Part shown: positions 16,125 to 25,394 of the stretch, in pieces
Numbering within the stretch: position 1 is the stretch's first letter
Layout: every line of letters starts with the position of its first letter
Assembly: GCA_947473475.1 (NCBI GenBank)
Contig: CANJBZ010000022.1
Span: 1 to 64,000 of the forward strand
Source of the DNA: Alphaproteobacteria bacterium
GTDB lineage: Bacteria; Pseudomonadota; Alphaproteobacteria; Micropepsales; Micropepsaceae
DNA: 64,000 bases
Direction: 5' to 3'
Notes under the pieces: model-generated
What the model saw: only the letters and a program-made list of their open reading frames with translations
Database searches by the model: none
What the model was told of the DNA's origin: nothing
Made by a program: the position numbers and the translations under genes

Positions 16125-19100
16125 TTGACCGCATCGCACATGCTCACTCCGGAGGCGGCTGAAACGAAGCATCCGCGCAGTATCGGTTGGATAGGCACCA
16201 CCGCGTTGGCGATGGGAGGAAGCAATCAAAGCCTCTTCCTGTTAGCGGCCCTCTTTGTTGGCCAGGGGAGCATTCCCGGCCAAGGCAGCGCGGCCATCCC
16301 TCTGTTGTTCGTGGGGCTTCTGCTCAGTTGGGCTGCAGCGCCAGGCTGGACCGAACTGGTCATGATGTGGCCGAACCGTGTTGGCGGAATCGCGGGCGCC
16401 TGTTCGGAAGCATTTCGGCCGTACAATCCAGTCCTCTCGGCGCTGACGGGCTGCTGCTACTGGTGGGGCTGGGTGCCGACGTGCGGGTTGACCGCCATCT
16501 TGTCGGCATCGGCGATCCAGCAATGGTTTCTTCCCGGAATCCGGGTGGAGATACTGGCGACCGCCATCGTTCTGTTTTTCTCTGCGGTGAATCTCTGCGG
16601 CATCCGCTGGGTGGTACGTCTGGCGATCCCTATGGCGGCGATTTCCGCCAGTCTGGCTTTTATTTCGGCACTCGCTCCCGTATTCACAGGACACGTCGAT
16701 TGGCTGCAGGCTTCGACGTTTCATCTCACCGTCCCCTTTGCGGGGTGGTTCGGCAATCTTACCAGCTTGATGGCCGGTCTTTACTTGATCGGCTTCGCCG
16801 CCCCGGCATTTGAGGCAGCCTCCTGCCACGTCGGCGAAACGATAGATCCGAACCGCAACGTGCCCCGAGCGATGCTGGCAAGCGCGCTGATGGCCGCCTT
16901 GTATTTCGTGATCTTGCCCGTGGTGTGGCTGGGTGCGCTTGGTCCCGAATCGCTCGGCAAAGATTTGGCGCTTGTGCTCGGGCCGACCTTTGCGCCGGTG
17001 CTCGGCAGCGCCGCCAAGGCGGCGGCCATCGGTTTCATGATGTTCAACATGTTCCACGGCACATTGCAGCCGCTGGCTGGCGCGACGCGCACGCTGTCGC
17101 AGCTCGCCGACGACGGTCTGCTGCCGCGCAGTCTAAGCCTCCGGGCGCGCAGCGACACGCCTTGGGTGGCAACGCTGCTTACAGCCGGAATGGCGATCCT
17201 GTTTCTCTGGATCGGAGATCCGGTGTGGCTGATCGCGGCGGCAAATTTCACCTATCTGATCGGTATCTGCATGCCGAGCGTAGCGGTCTGGCTACTCAGA
17301 CGCGATGCACCCGATATGCCCCGGCCCTATCGGGCGCCACGCGGAATGATCGTAGCCGGCCTCATCGGCGCCGCCGGATGGATGGTTTCGGCTTTGCTCG
17401 GTTTCGAGCAGTTCGGCATCGATACGGTGATTATCGCACTGGTCATGGCCTATTCTGGAGCGGCGCTCTATGCGTGGCGACAGTTCTCGGATCGCCGCCG
17501 CGCTGGACTTCCGGGATTAAAAAGAACGCTGCATATTAAACTGACGGGCGCGATGTTAGCCGTGCTGATACTGGACGGCGCCGGCTACTATCTGGCCATA
17601 ACCAGCCTGCCAACGGGCAACAGCGCGTTGATCGATGCGTTGCAGGATATTTTCGTCGCGGTGGCCATGCTGACGATCGCGGTGGGATTGGTTCTGCCGG
17701 GCATGATCGTGCATTCCGTTCTCGATGTCTCGAACTCCGCAAAGCAGCTGGTTTCCGGAACACTGCACGATTTCACGCTGGCGATGAAAGCGCTCGGCCG
17801 CGGCGATCTCGAAGCCGCGAAAGCCGACGTGAACGTGTCCCTTGTCGTGATCCGTTCGCGCGACGAGATCGGAGAGATGGCGGACAGCTTCAACGTCATG
17901 CAGCAGGAAATCGAGCAGGCAGCGGTAGGCCTCTCGGGCGCCCGCAACGGGTTAAGCGCGGCACGCGGCGAATTGTTGAAAATCAATCAAGAGCTGGAAG
18001 ACCAGATTCGCGAACGCAACCGGCTGGTCGAAGAACTCATCGTAGCGAGAGATGCGGCGGAGGCAGCCAATTTGGCGAAAGGAAACTTCCTCGCCAAAAT
18101 GAGCCATGAAATACGCACGCCCATGAACGGCGTGCTCACCACAGCAGAGCTGTTATACCATTCGGAACTGACGCCATCGCAACGCAGACACCTGGCGATT
18201 ATCCGGTCGTCGGGCGACGCGCTCCTCTCCCTGATCGACCAAATTCTCGACCTCTCCAAGCTGGATGCGGGCAAACTCGTCCTCCAACCCGTGGATTTCG
18301 ATCTTGTGGCGCTCGTCGCAGATATAACGGCAGCTTTCGTACCGGAAATGACCAAGAAGCCGGTCGAACTTTCTGTCCGGCTACAGGACGGCCGAAGAGC
18401 GATTTGGGTGAGCGGCGATTCACTGCGCTTGCGGCAGGTGCTTTCGAATCTGATTTCGAACGCAATCAAGTTCACGCATCAGGGTGAGATTATTGTCGAA
18501 CTAAAGATCCTAAGCGAAACCGATCGAGAGTTGAACTTTACATTTGTTGTCAAAGATACCGGTATCGGCCTGAACGCCGAATTCAAGCCGCGTATGTTCG
18601 AGCCCTTCTCGCAAGCCCATGAAACTGCGACGCGGACTTACGGAGGAACGGGCTTAGGGCTGTCTATCATTAAGCAAATCGTCGATCTGTGCGGCGGAAA
18701 AATCGAAGTCGATAGCGAGCCGGGCCAAGGATCGGAGTTCCGGATTTTGCTCGCCCTTCCCAAAGCCGCCTTCCGCGAAATGAAGACAGTGGAACCGCCG
18801 CGCCTGAGCGGCGCCAGCACGGGCATGCGCAGGAAGATCCTCGTCGCTGAGGACAATATCGTGAACCAGGAAGTGATCGCGGAATCCCTTGCTAAGCTTG
18901 GCCACGATTGCGTCATCGCAGACGACGGCGAGGCGGCTCTGAGGGCTGTACAAAGTCAGAATTACGACTTGGTGCTAATGGATTTGCGCATGCCTAACAT
19001 GGATGGTTTCGAAGCAACGCAGGCCATCCGAAAAGCGGAGGCCGAGAGCGGGGCTGGAACCCACATTCCTATCGTTGCTTTAAGCGCGAATGCGATGGCG

Positions 19101-19658
19101 GGTGACCGCGAACGATGCCTGGATTGCGGAATGGACGACCACTTGGCGAAGCCATTCACACTGGACGGCTTAAGTGCCAAATTAGAGTCCTGGCTTCCCC
19201 AAGCTCGTGGCGCAAATAGCGGAGTGGCCGGCGATCTCAAGACGGACGCCACGGAAAGCACAACAACCCCGGCAGGGGGAAATTCCCTCATTGATGAAAC
19301 GGCACTAAAGAGGATTTCTGCTCTGCAGCGTCCGGGGCGGCCGAATGTGTTGGGGAAAATCATCGGAACGTTCCTTCGCACCGCGCCCTTCGCCATAGAA
19401 CAGCTGCATGCGGCATTGTCGAACGGCGAGTTCGCCGCTGCGCGCGATCTTGCTCACGGTCTGAAATCGAGCTGCGCAAATCTAGGCGCTATCGGCATGG
19501 CCGAGCGTTTTCGTATTCTGGAAGCACTCGCAGGAGAACAGAATCAGCGAGCAGCGCGCGAGGCGCTGACCGATATCAGCGACAGTTTTCCGGCGGTGGC
19601 GGCCCAATTGGAGCGATATCTGGTGGGCAGCAACGCCGCTGAGGTGAACTTTGGTTGA
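16125..19658 (+). CDS. APC-type permease fused to hybrid histidine kinase (HAMP-HisKA-HATPase-REC-HPt)
   Basis: About 1177 residues. The N-terminal ~450 form an APC-superfamily permease with 12 or more membrane helices, including the MMWPNRVGGIAGACSEAF segment typical of these amino-acid transporters. Two more helices (near 480-550) lead to a HAMP-like stretch (RSRDEIGEMADSFNVMQ) and a coiled coil. Next come HisKA with H661 in KMSHEIRTPMNG, N-box LISNAIKFT, G-boxes DTGIGL and GTGLGLSI, a REC domain with D953 in LMDLRMPNMDG, and an HPt domain with H1111 in AHGLKSSCANLG. All phosphorelay residues are present. It presumably senses an amino acid or amine while binding or moving it. TTG 16125 has GGGGG eight bases upstream; ATG 16140 and TTG 16077 are alternatives. 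It overlaps the next gene by 8 bases. Confidence 0.85.
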   Translation: MTASHMLTPEAAETKHPRSIGWIGTTALAMGGSNQSLFLLAALFVGQGSIPGQGSAAIPLLFVGLLLSWAAAPGWTELVMMWPNRVGGIAGACSEAFRPYNPVLSALTGCCYWWGWVPTCGLTAILSASAIQQWFLPGIRVEILATAIVLFFSAVNLCGIRWVVRLAIPMAAISASLAFISALAPVFTGHVDWLQASTFHLTVPFAGWFGNLTSLMAGLYLIGFAAPAFEAASCHVGETIDPNRNVPRAMLASALMAALYFVILPVVWLGALGPESLGKDLALVLGPTFAPVLGSAAKAAAIGFMMFNMFHGTLQPLAGATRTLSQLADDGLLPRSLSLRARSDTPWVATLLTAGMAILFLWIGDPVWLIAAANFTYLIGICMPSVAVWLLRRDAPDMPRPYRAPRGMIVAGLIGAAGWMVSALLGFEQFGIDTVIIALVMAYSGAALYAWRQFSDRRRAGLPGLKRTLHIKLTGAMLAVLILDGAGYYLAITSLPTGNSALIDALQDIFVAVAMLTIAVGLVLPGMIVHSVLDVSNSAKQLVSGTLHDFTLAMKALGRGDLEAAKADVNVSLVVIRSRDEIGEMADSFNVMQQEIEQAAVGLSGARNGLSAARGELLKINQELEDQIRERNRLVEELIVARDAAEAANLAKGNFLAKMSHEIRTPMNGVLTTAELLYHSELTPSQRRHLAIIRSSGDALLSLIDQILDLSKLDAGKLVLQPVDFDLVALVADITAAFVPEMTKKPVELSVRLQDGRRAIWVSGDSLRLRQVLSNLISNAIKFTHQGEIIVELKILSETDRELNFTFVVKDTGIGLNAEFKPRMFEPFSQAHETATRTYGGTGLGLSIIKQIVDLCGGKIEVDSEPGQGSEFRILLALPKAAFREMKTVEPPRLSGASTGMRRKILVAEDNIVNQEVIAESLAKLGHDCVIADDGEAALRAVQSQNYDLVLMDLRMPNMDGFEATQAIRKAEAESGAGTHIPIVALSANAMAGDRERCLDCGMDDHLAKPFTLDGLSAKLESWLPQARGANSGVAGDLKTDATESTTTPAGGNSLIDETALKRISALQRPGRPNVLGKIIGTFLRTAPFAIEQLHAALSNGEFAAARDLAHGLKSSCANLGAIGMAERFRILEALAGEQNQRAAREALTDISDSFPAVAAQLERYLVGSNAAEVNFG

Positions 19659-20874
19659 GAACCAGACCATTCTCATCGGTGAGGATGACGACAGCTTGCG
19701 CTATTTGACGCGCGAGGCGCTGGAAAGCGAGGGGTTCTCGGTTATCGAAGCCTCTGACGGCGGCAAAGCGCTCGAGCTGGCGCGAGCAATGAAGCCAAGC
19801 CTCATAATCCTCGACGTCGGGATGCCGACGATGGACGGTTTCGAGGTTTGCTCTGCGATCCGAGGCGACCCTTCTCTCAAGTATACTCCGGTTCTTATCA
19901 TTACAGGACTGGACGATGCGGCCTCGATCGACCGCGCGTACCGTATTGGGGCGACGAGTTTCTCAGCGAAGCCGGTCAATTGGCAAACGCTGCCCCATGA
20001 CGTGCGCTATATACTGCGCAATTCACACATCGAAGCGGAACTGCGGCAGAATATCGCCACGCTCGAGAACGCCAAACGCGAGCTCGAGGAGACGGGTGTG
20101 CAGCTCACTGAGGCGCTCTCGTTGACACGCGTTGCCAATGTAGCGAAATCCCAATTTCTGGCTGCGATGAGCCATGAATTGCGAACGCCCCTTAACGCCA
20201 TCATCGGCTTTTCAGAAATTCTCAAGAACCAGGTTTTCGGCCCTGTGGGACATGAGCGTTATCACGCCTATCACGAGGACATATTCAATAGCGGAACGCA
20301 CCTTCTTTCGCTGATCAACGAAATTCTGGATACGGCGCGAATTGATGCGGGAAAACTCGAATTACGTGATGACTTTGTCAGTCTCAATGACGTCGCCGAG
20401 CAGTGTCTTCACCTGATGGCACCCCAGGCCGCGACGGCGGGGGTTCGTCTCAGCGCAGAGTTCGATCCGAATATTCCTGACCTGCGGGCCGATACCAAAA
20501 GGGTGCGCCAAATCCTTTTCAATCTCTTGTCGAACGCCGTAAAATTTACAGGGGACGGGGGCGAGGTGAAGATTTCCACCTTTCTCTGCGACGAGGGATT
20601 GACGGTCTCGATTACCGATACGGGCATTGGGATGGCGCCACACGAAATCGCCAAAGCGCTCGAACCTTTCGGTCAAGTCGACAGCACACTCGCCCGGCGC
20701 TACGAAGGGGCAGGTCTCGGTCTGCCGCTGGCGATGAATTTGATCCGGTTGCATGGTGGTAAGCTCACCATCACCAGCGCGACAGGTGTCGGCACAGTTG
20801 TTTCTGTCTTATTGCCGATGGACCGGCTCTGCCTTGCCACAATGAGCAATCGGACGATATCGCTTAACGGCTAA
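19651..20874 (+). CDS. receiver-histidine kinase partner protein (REC-HisKA-HATPase)
   Basis: A 407-residue soluble protein. The N-terminal receiver has acidic residues EDDD near residue 10, phospho-acceptor D55 in ILDVGMPTMDG, and K at SAKPV. A coiled coil leads to HisKA with H175 in AAMSHELRTPLNAIIGFSEIL, then HATPase with LLSNAVKFTG, DTGIGMA and GAGLGLPLA. It starts at TTG 19651 inside the last codons of the fusion kinase, so the two are translationally coupled. It has no DNA-binding output, so it probably passes phosphate among kinases or acts on a distant regulator. A few extra residues follow the HATPase end. It converges with the helicase gene. Confidence 0.88.
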   Translation: MVENQTILIGEDDDSLRYLTREALESEGFSVIEASDGGKALELARAMKPSLIILDVGMPTMDGFEVCSAIRGDPSLKYTPVLIITGLDDAASIDRAYRIGATSFSAKPVNWQTLPHDVRYILRNSHIEAELRQNIATLENAKRELEETGVQLTEALSLTRVANVAKSQFLAAMSHELRTPLNAIIGFSEILKNQVFGPVGHERYHAYHEDIFNSGTHLLSLINEILDTARIDAGKLELRDDFVSLNDVAEQCLHLMAPQAATAGVRLSAEFDPNIPDLRADTKRVRQILFNLLSNAVKFTGDGGEVKISTFLCDEGLTVSITDTGIGMAPHEIAKALEPFGQVDSTLARRYEGAGLGLPLAMNLIRLHGGKLTITSATGVGTVVSVLLPMDRLCLATMSNRTISLNG

Positions 20875-20980
20875 CCCAACGCCGAGTCCGCGTTCTATCG
20901 TTGCGTACGCTTCCTGCGGTTTTCCGATCATGGTTTTCGGCAGGTTCGCAACCCTGGTTGGCTTGCAGAACTCGGCGACT

Positions 20981-22876
20981 TTACGCCTTATGATCCGGGC
21001 CCTTTTTACCTGCCTTACCCTTCTTGAACTTGTCACCGAATTTCTTCTTACCGGTGAATGCCGGCTTCTCGCCATGGCCGGGTTTGCCGGCCGGCTTCGT
21101 GGCGTGATCGGAGGCCGGTACGTGCCGCGGCTTCCAATCGCTTTTGCCGTATGACTTCCTTGGCGGTTTGTGCGGAGGAGAGTCCGTGGTCGCTCTATCG
21201 TTGGGCGATGATGAGGGGTCGATCTGCCCATCGCCTGGCGGCGCGCTGCGCACGGCTTGCGCGAAGCGTTCCGCTGCCGTTTCGTCGATTTCAAATCGCG
21301 TCTCATCGTCGAAGATGCGGATCGCGCCGATCTCTTTCTTGGTGATCTTGCCCTTGCGGCAGATCAACGGCACCAGCCATTTCGGATCGGCGTTTTTCTG
21401 CCGTCCGATATCGAGCCGAAACCAGATCGCGTTCATGGGCGTCCGGTGGCGGCTCTCGCCGGGACTTTCGGTGCGTTTGAAGGGGCGTTCCGGGACGTCG
21501 CGCGGTTGGTCAAATTCGCGTTTTCCACGCAGCGCACGATGGGCTTTGGGGGCATCGGCGGCTTTGCCTGGATCGCCCAATTCTTCGGCAGCCGGGAGTT
21601 GCGCACGATAGTGACGCGCCAGAGCGATGGCCATGTCCTCTGCCGAGTGTTTGCCGGCAAGCGCATTCGCAAAGGCGCGATCGTCTTCGCCCGCGGGTTC
21701 CGACGGGATGATGGTTTCCACAAACCGTTCCAGATCGCGTTCCAGTATTTGTTCGCGCGACGGCGCTTGGCCCCAAACGGCACTGATATTGGCCCAGCTG
21801 AGCAATTGGGTCGCCCGGCGGCGGGCCGCGGGCGGTACCAAGAGAATGCTGACGCCTTTGCGGCCTGCACGTCCTGTGCGGCCGCTGCGATGCTGCAGCA
21901 CTTCCGCATCGTTGGGCAATTCCGCATGAATCACCAGGCCAAGCTGCGGCAGATCGATACCGCGCGCCGCCACGTCCGTGGCCACGCAGACACGGGCGCG
22001 CCCGTCACGCAACGCTTGCAGCGCGTGGTTGCGTTCGCTCTGGTTCAATTCACCCGACAAGGCGACGACGCCGAAGCCGCGCTCGAGCAAGGTCGCATGC
22101 AGATGGCGCACCATGTCGCGCGTGTTGCAAAAGATGAGCGCGGCCGGCGGATCGATGAACCGCAAGATGTTCACGACGGCATGCTCGATGTCGCGTGCCG
22201 CGATGCGGAGCGCGCGATATTCGATATCGGCGTGGCCGCTTTCCTCGCCCGCGGTTTGAATGCGGAACGCGTTGCGCTGATAATTCTTTGCCAGGCTCAC
22301 GATGGTTTTGGGAATCGTCGCCGAAAACAGCAATGTCCGGCGTTCCTCGGGCATCGTCTGCAGAATGAATTCGAGGTCCTCGCGAAATCCGAGATCCAGC
22401 ATTTCGTCGGCTTCGTCGAGCACGAGCGCCTTGATGTGCGAAACTTCCAGCGAGCCGCGTTCCAGATGATCGCGCAACCGCCCCGGCGTTCCCACGACGA
22501 TATGCACGCCGCCTTTCAGAAGGTGCCGCTCCTCCCTGGGATCCATGCCGCCGACGCAGGACACAACGCGGGCGCCCGCATATTGATAGAGCCAGGTGAG
22601 TTCCCGCTGGACCTGAAGCGCAAGCTCACGGGTTGGCGCTACGATCAGGGCAACCGGCGCACCCGCCCTCCCAAAGGCTTCGGCGTCGCCTAAGAGCGTC
22701 GTCGCTATCGCCAAGCCGTAGGCCACGGTCTTGCCAGACCCCGTCTGCGCCGAGACCAGAAGATCTCTTTCGAGGGCATCGGGCTGCAACACCGCCGTCT
22801 GTACGGCGGTCGGTTCTGTAAAGTTATGCTCGGCTAACGCGCGGGCAAGCGAGGTATTCGTCGGTAGAAATGCCAA
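20981..22876 (-). CDS. DEAD-box RNA helicase with DbpA-type RNA-binding domain
   Basis: About 631 residues. RecA domain 1 has Walker A AQTGSGKT (43-50), PTRELALQV, VVGTPGRL, motif II DEAD in VLDEADEML, and motif III SAT. RecA domain 2 has IFCNTRDMV, ATDVAARGIDLPQ and HRSGRTGRAGRKG. A DbpA/CsdA-like RNA-binding domain (WFRLDIGRQKNADPKWLVPLI, read as its first part) and a Lys/Gly-rich tail of about 70 residues follow. Such proteins unwind RNA in ribosome assembly and cold adaptation. TTG 22876 with AGGAA upstream gives the usual N-terminus; the frame stays open to 22978. Confidence 0.88.
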   Translation of the reverse strand: MAFLPTNTSLARALAEHNFTEPTAVQTAVLQPDALERDLLVSAQTGSGKTVAYGLAIATTLLGDAEAFGRAGAPVALIVAPTRELALQVQRELTWLYQYAGARVVSCVGGMDPREERHLLKGGVHIVVGTPGRLRDHLERGSLEVSHIKALVLDEADEMLDLGFREDLEFILQTMPEERRTLLFSATIPKTIVSLAKNYQRNAFRIQTAGEESGHADIEYRALRIAARDIEHAVVNILRFIDPPAALIFCNTRDMVRHLHATLLERGFGVVALSGELNQSERNHALQALRDGRARVCVATDVAARGIDLPQLGLVIHAELPNDAEVLQHRSGRTGRAGRKGVSILLVPPAARRRATQLLSWANISAVWGQAPSREQILERDLERFVETIIPSEPAGEDDRAFANALAGKHSAEDMAIALARHYRAQLPAAEELGDPGKAADAPKAHRALRGKREFDQPRDVPERPFKRTESPGESRHRTPMNAIWFRLDIGRQKNADPKWLVPLICRKGKITKKEIGAIRIFDDETRFEIDETAAERFAQAVRSAPPGDGQIDPSSSPNDRATTDSPPHKPPRKSYGKSDWKPRHVPASDHATKPAGKPGHGEKPAFTGKKKFGDKFKKGKAGKKGPDHKA

Positions 22877-23586
22877 TAGAACCGTTCCTGTTGAAGGGTT
22901 AATGCCCGTTCGGCCGCCATCGAGGACTGGCTTAGGCCGGTTTTCATCGGAGGGGACAGCGGCATTATACTCTTGCAACCGCCAGGACCAGCTAAAAATC
23001 TTAGCAGCCTTAGCGACAGGCCTTTGAAGCCTTCCGCTTGGGGGACTTCAATTCCCGGTATTTCCAGGAACCGGGGAATTGGCTGGGCCTTCGTTCGCCG
23101 CAGCCCCCAACAGAGAATACGAACCCGTCCAGGGCTTGAATGGCGGCCGCGACGCCTCGAAGGCTGAAATCCGCGTCTTGGCGGCGTGGATAGGTGGTCA
23201 GGGGCATAGGACTGGCTCTTGCGGCCTGTGTGCTGCCTGCAACTTCTGGTTAGCCTCTCCATATAATCTTTAGACGGACAATATATGGCGTTGTGCCTTA
23301 AACGGGGATACGCCCCGCAGGCACCCCTAGAGGGCTTGGCCTTGACAGGCAGGGGGCCGCAGGCCCCGTAAACGAAAAGAAGAAAGTCAGCCGAAGGCTG
23401 GCCGAGTCATCTTGCGCGAGGGATCGTCACCGAATGGCTGAGACGCGAGAGCGGCTCGGGAAGCGCCGTCATGCGGCGCGCGTAGAGCCCGATCCGGCAC
23501 AAGCCGGACGCGCGATGCAATAGTGTCAAAATCTAAGGGACGGTCTGTTGGCGATGATGCTGAACAATCGACGACCTATCGATATG
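22877..23586. other. gene-free region with small inverted repeats
   Basis: About 700 bases hold no supported gene. A GGGGCC-GCA-GGCCCC hairpin lies near 23345-23360. The segment from about 23395 to 23520 has a repetitive GC-rich texture and a 30-codon frame beginning MAETRERLGKRR (23433-23523). The region ends at remnants of two truncated genes, so some of it may be decayed sequence. Confidence 0.4.
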
Positions 23587-23760
23587 TCAATTCCTATTCA
23601 CCCCCATTTCTTGGCTTTGCAGTTTTTGTTTCCAGCGGGCTTCCATCTTCAGGATGTCATCGATGTTCGCGTAGCTACCTGCGACTTCAAGAATGGAGAC
23701 CTGATAGTCGCTAGGCTCTCGGCTCTTCAGCGCTACGTTGCCGCCGTGGCCGGTTAAGCC
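23587..23760 (-). pseudogene. C-terminal remnant of a GIY-YIG-type nuclease-family protein
   Basis: The minus-strand frame ends at 23587. It encodes TGHGGNVALKS, then DYQVSILEVAGS and EARWKQKLQSQEMGVNRN, which I recognise as the C-terminal part of a GIY-YIG nuclease-family protein common in alphaproteobacteria. The catalytic N-terminal half, including the GIY and YIG strands, is missing. Similarity fades near 23757, where the neighbouring TPR fragment begins on the other strand, so the 5' ends of both genes are lost at one junction. Confidence 0.5.
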
Positions 23761-23772
23761 GACATTTCCCAT

Positions 23773-24075
23773 ATGGCCAGCCGATCCGGCCACCGCTGCG
23801 GTAGAGTACCGGAAGCTCTCGTCAACCGCGGTGTTGCACAGATGTTGGCCGGCCGCCCCAGGGACGCCGTGACCGATTTGACGGCGAGCCTCAAGCTTTC
23901 GCCGTCGAATTTGGAGCGCGTGTATTTCAACCGCGCCATGGCTCGCGAAGATTCGGGCGATCTTCCCGGCGCCTATCTCGACTATCGCAAAGCATCGCAG
24001 CTTTCGCCGTCATGGGATCGGCCGAAGCAGGAATTGAAACGCTTTACCGTCGTGCAGAAGAGCCCAATCAGCTGA
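23773..24075 (+). pseudogene. TPR-repeat protein, C-terminal remnant
   Basis: A frame of 100 codons carries two TPR units: ALVNRGVAQMLAGRPRDAVTDLTASLKLSPS and ERVYFNRAMAREDSGDLPGAYLDYRKASQLSPS, each read as a helix pair. It ends in a short basic tail. The first dozen residues do not look like TPR and there is no signal peptide or ribosome binding site, so this is probably the 3' end of a larger TPR gene whose start has been deleted. Confidence 0.5.
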
Positions 24076-24107
24076 GCATGACGCATTCGGGAGGAGTGGC
24101 CTGACAC

Positions 24108-24163
24108 TTGCAGTGGTTCAACCGAAACCGTTGAACCAGGGTTATTTGGGTGAGCCACTGCAA
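24108..24163 (+). promoter_or_regulatory. nested hairpin over the start codon of the next gene
   Basis: Outer arms TTGCAGTGG (24108-24116) and CCACTGCAA (24155-24163) enclose an inner perfect stem GGTTCAAC / GTTGAACC (24115-24122 with 24130-24137). The outer 3' arm lies in codons 2-5 of the GTG-started gene at 24150, so folding would enclose the ribosome binding site and start codon. A regulatory role is inference. Confidence 0.4.
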
Positions 24164-24422
24164 ATTTTTTGCTACCGCTGCCTTCCTATTGTGCACATCG
24201 TCTGCTTTCGCGGGCGAGCTTAAAGCTTCGGACATTGAAGTTGTCGCGGTTACGCCGCGCAGCCCGGACGTAAGGCCCTACGCCATGGCCATTCCCTTTG
24301 ATGGGGAAAAGCGGGTTGTAATGGCGCGGGATGTCCAAGACACAAAAATCGCCGCAGCCGCATCGCGCGACGTGCCCCAATCCACACAAGTGCAGGATCG
24401 CAAGATCGCCGCCGGCCGGTAG
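24150..24422 (+). CDS. small exported hypothetical protein
   Basis: A 90-residue frame starting GTG 24150 with a clear Sec signal peptide (FFATAAFLLCTSSAFAG), followed by a short mature region with KASDIEVVAVTPRSPDVRPYA and two similar lysine/aspartate segments (VQDTKIAAA and VQDRKIAAG). No known domain. AGGG lies at a normal distance from the GTG. The start lies inside a hairpin, described separately. Confidence 0.5.
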   Translation: MSHCKFFATAAFLLCTSSAFAGELKASDIEVVAVTPRSPDVRPYAMAIPFDGEKRVVMARDVQDTKIAAAASRDVPQSTQVQDRKIAAGR

Positions 24423-24444
24423 ACGAAGACGCCGTTCGCCTTCG

Positions 24445-25230
24445 CTACGTCGCGTATTGGAATCCGGCTTCCTGGAAATACAGCAACGTCGCAACAGCCC
24501 CGGGCGTCAGAACGACGTCGGGTATGAGGTGGTTGGTCAATTCCGCCGCCAGCGCTTCGTGTGAAAGCTTGTCGGGATTGGAGCCGTTGCGGATCAACGC
24601 TTCGGACTGCTCCCAGATGGAGTTGTGGCAGGCCAGGAAGACAGCGCCGCGGCGCTGCAAGGCCGGAATGGAATTATTGGCGGGGGAGTAGGCGCCCTCA
24701 GGGTCCTGCAGATTTTTCGGGTCGGCGGACCCGGCCTTCTGCTCGACGATCAGTCTGTTGTTGGTGAATCCGGCGCCGGCCAGTTTGGACAGGTTGTACT
24801 TGTCCCACGTCTCCTGATCGTACATCGCCAGATGCGCCGAGGCGTGCGTCGCCGACAGGATCAAGAAATCCGGTTTTTTGAACGAGCGCGACTGCACGTT
24901 GAGATTATTGCGCATCAAATTCAGCCAGGGGCCGCCGAGGTCCTTGTTGTCCCAGATCTGTTTGGGCGCGCCCCGATAGGCCAGCAATTCGTTGAGCGCC
25001 TCGTGGTCCCAAAAATTCTCGTCTTCCAGAACCATGGGAACGGATTTGAAATCGCGGCGGTGCGGCAGGGCGTTGAGACGCGCATGAAGCGCCTTCAGCG
25101 TCGCGGCGCCTTGCGCCATCCACGTGTCCGACGCCTTTGCTGCCTTCGCCGGGTTACTGCCAAGCGCCGCCGCCCCAGCCGCCATGCCAAGTCCTGCAAG
25201 CGCCGCGCGCCGCCCTGAATCGTGCTTCAT
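24445..25230 (-). CDS. Tat-exported protein with DsrE-like C-terminal domain
   Basis: A 261-residue protein with an Arg-rich exported leader (SGRRAALAGLGMAAGAAAL). The middle contains DFLILSATHASAHLAMYD and DKYNLSKLAG. The C-terminal third (RRGAVFLACHNSIWEQSEALI, HLIPDVVLTPGAVATLLYFQEAGFQYA read as strand-helix units) fits DsrE/DsrF-like proteins, which carry persulfide or act as small sulfur-relay folds. The single Cys in FLACHNS is at the position used by that family. Function here unknown. It is divergent from ggt across a 164-base gap. Confidence 0.62.
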   Translation of the reverse strand: MKHDSGRRAALAGLGMAAGAAALGSNPAKAAKASDTWMAQGAATLKALHARLNALPHRRDFKSVPMVLEDENFWDHEALNELLAYRGAPKQIWDNKDLGGPWLNLMRNNLNVQSRSFKKPDFLILSATHASAHLAMYDQETWDKYNLSKLAGAGFTNNRLIVEQKAGSADPKNLQDPEGAYSPANNSIPALQRRGAVFLACHNSIWEQSEALIRNGSNPDKLSHEALAAELTNHLIPDVVLTPGAVATLLYFQEAGFQYAT

Positions 25231-25394
25231 CCGTTCAATCCCTGCCCCTCAGTCTCCCATAAGATAGCGCGGTTGCGCCTCAGGAAGAACCATCCAAAGG
25301 CGTGGGAACGCCCCGCCACTGTGGAATTGCCTATTCGAGGTGGCTATGGTTGCGGCCATAGCAATGCCGCATGGGACGTTTGGGAGGACTTAAG

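Noticed and set aside
23523-23757. Two short plus-strand frames
   Set aside because: They lie opposite the GIY-YIG remnant and show no motif of their own.
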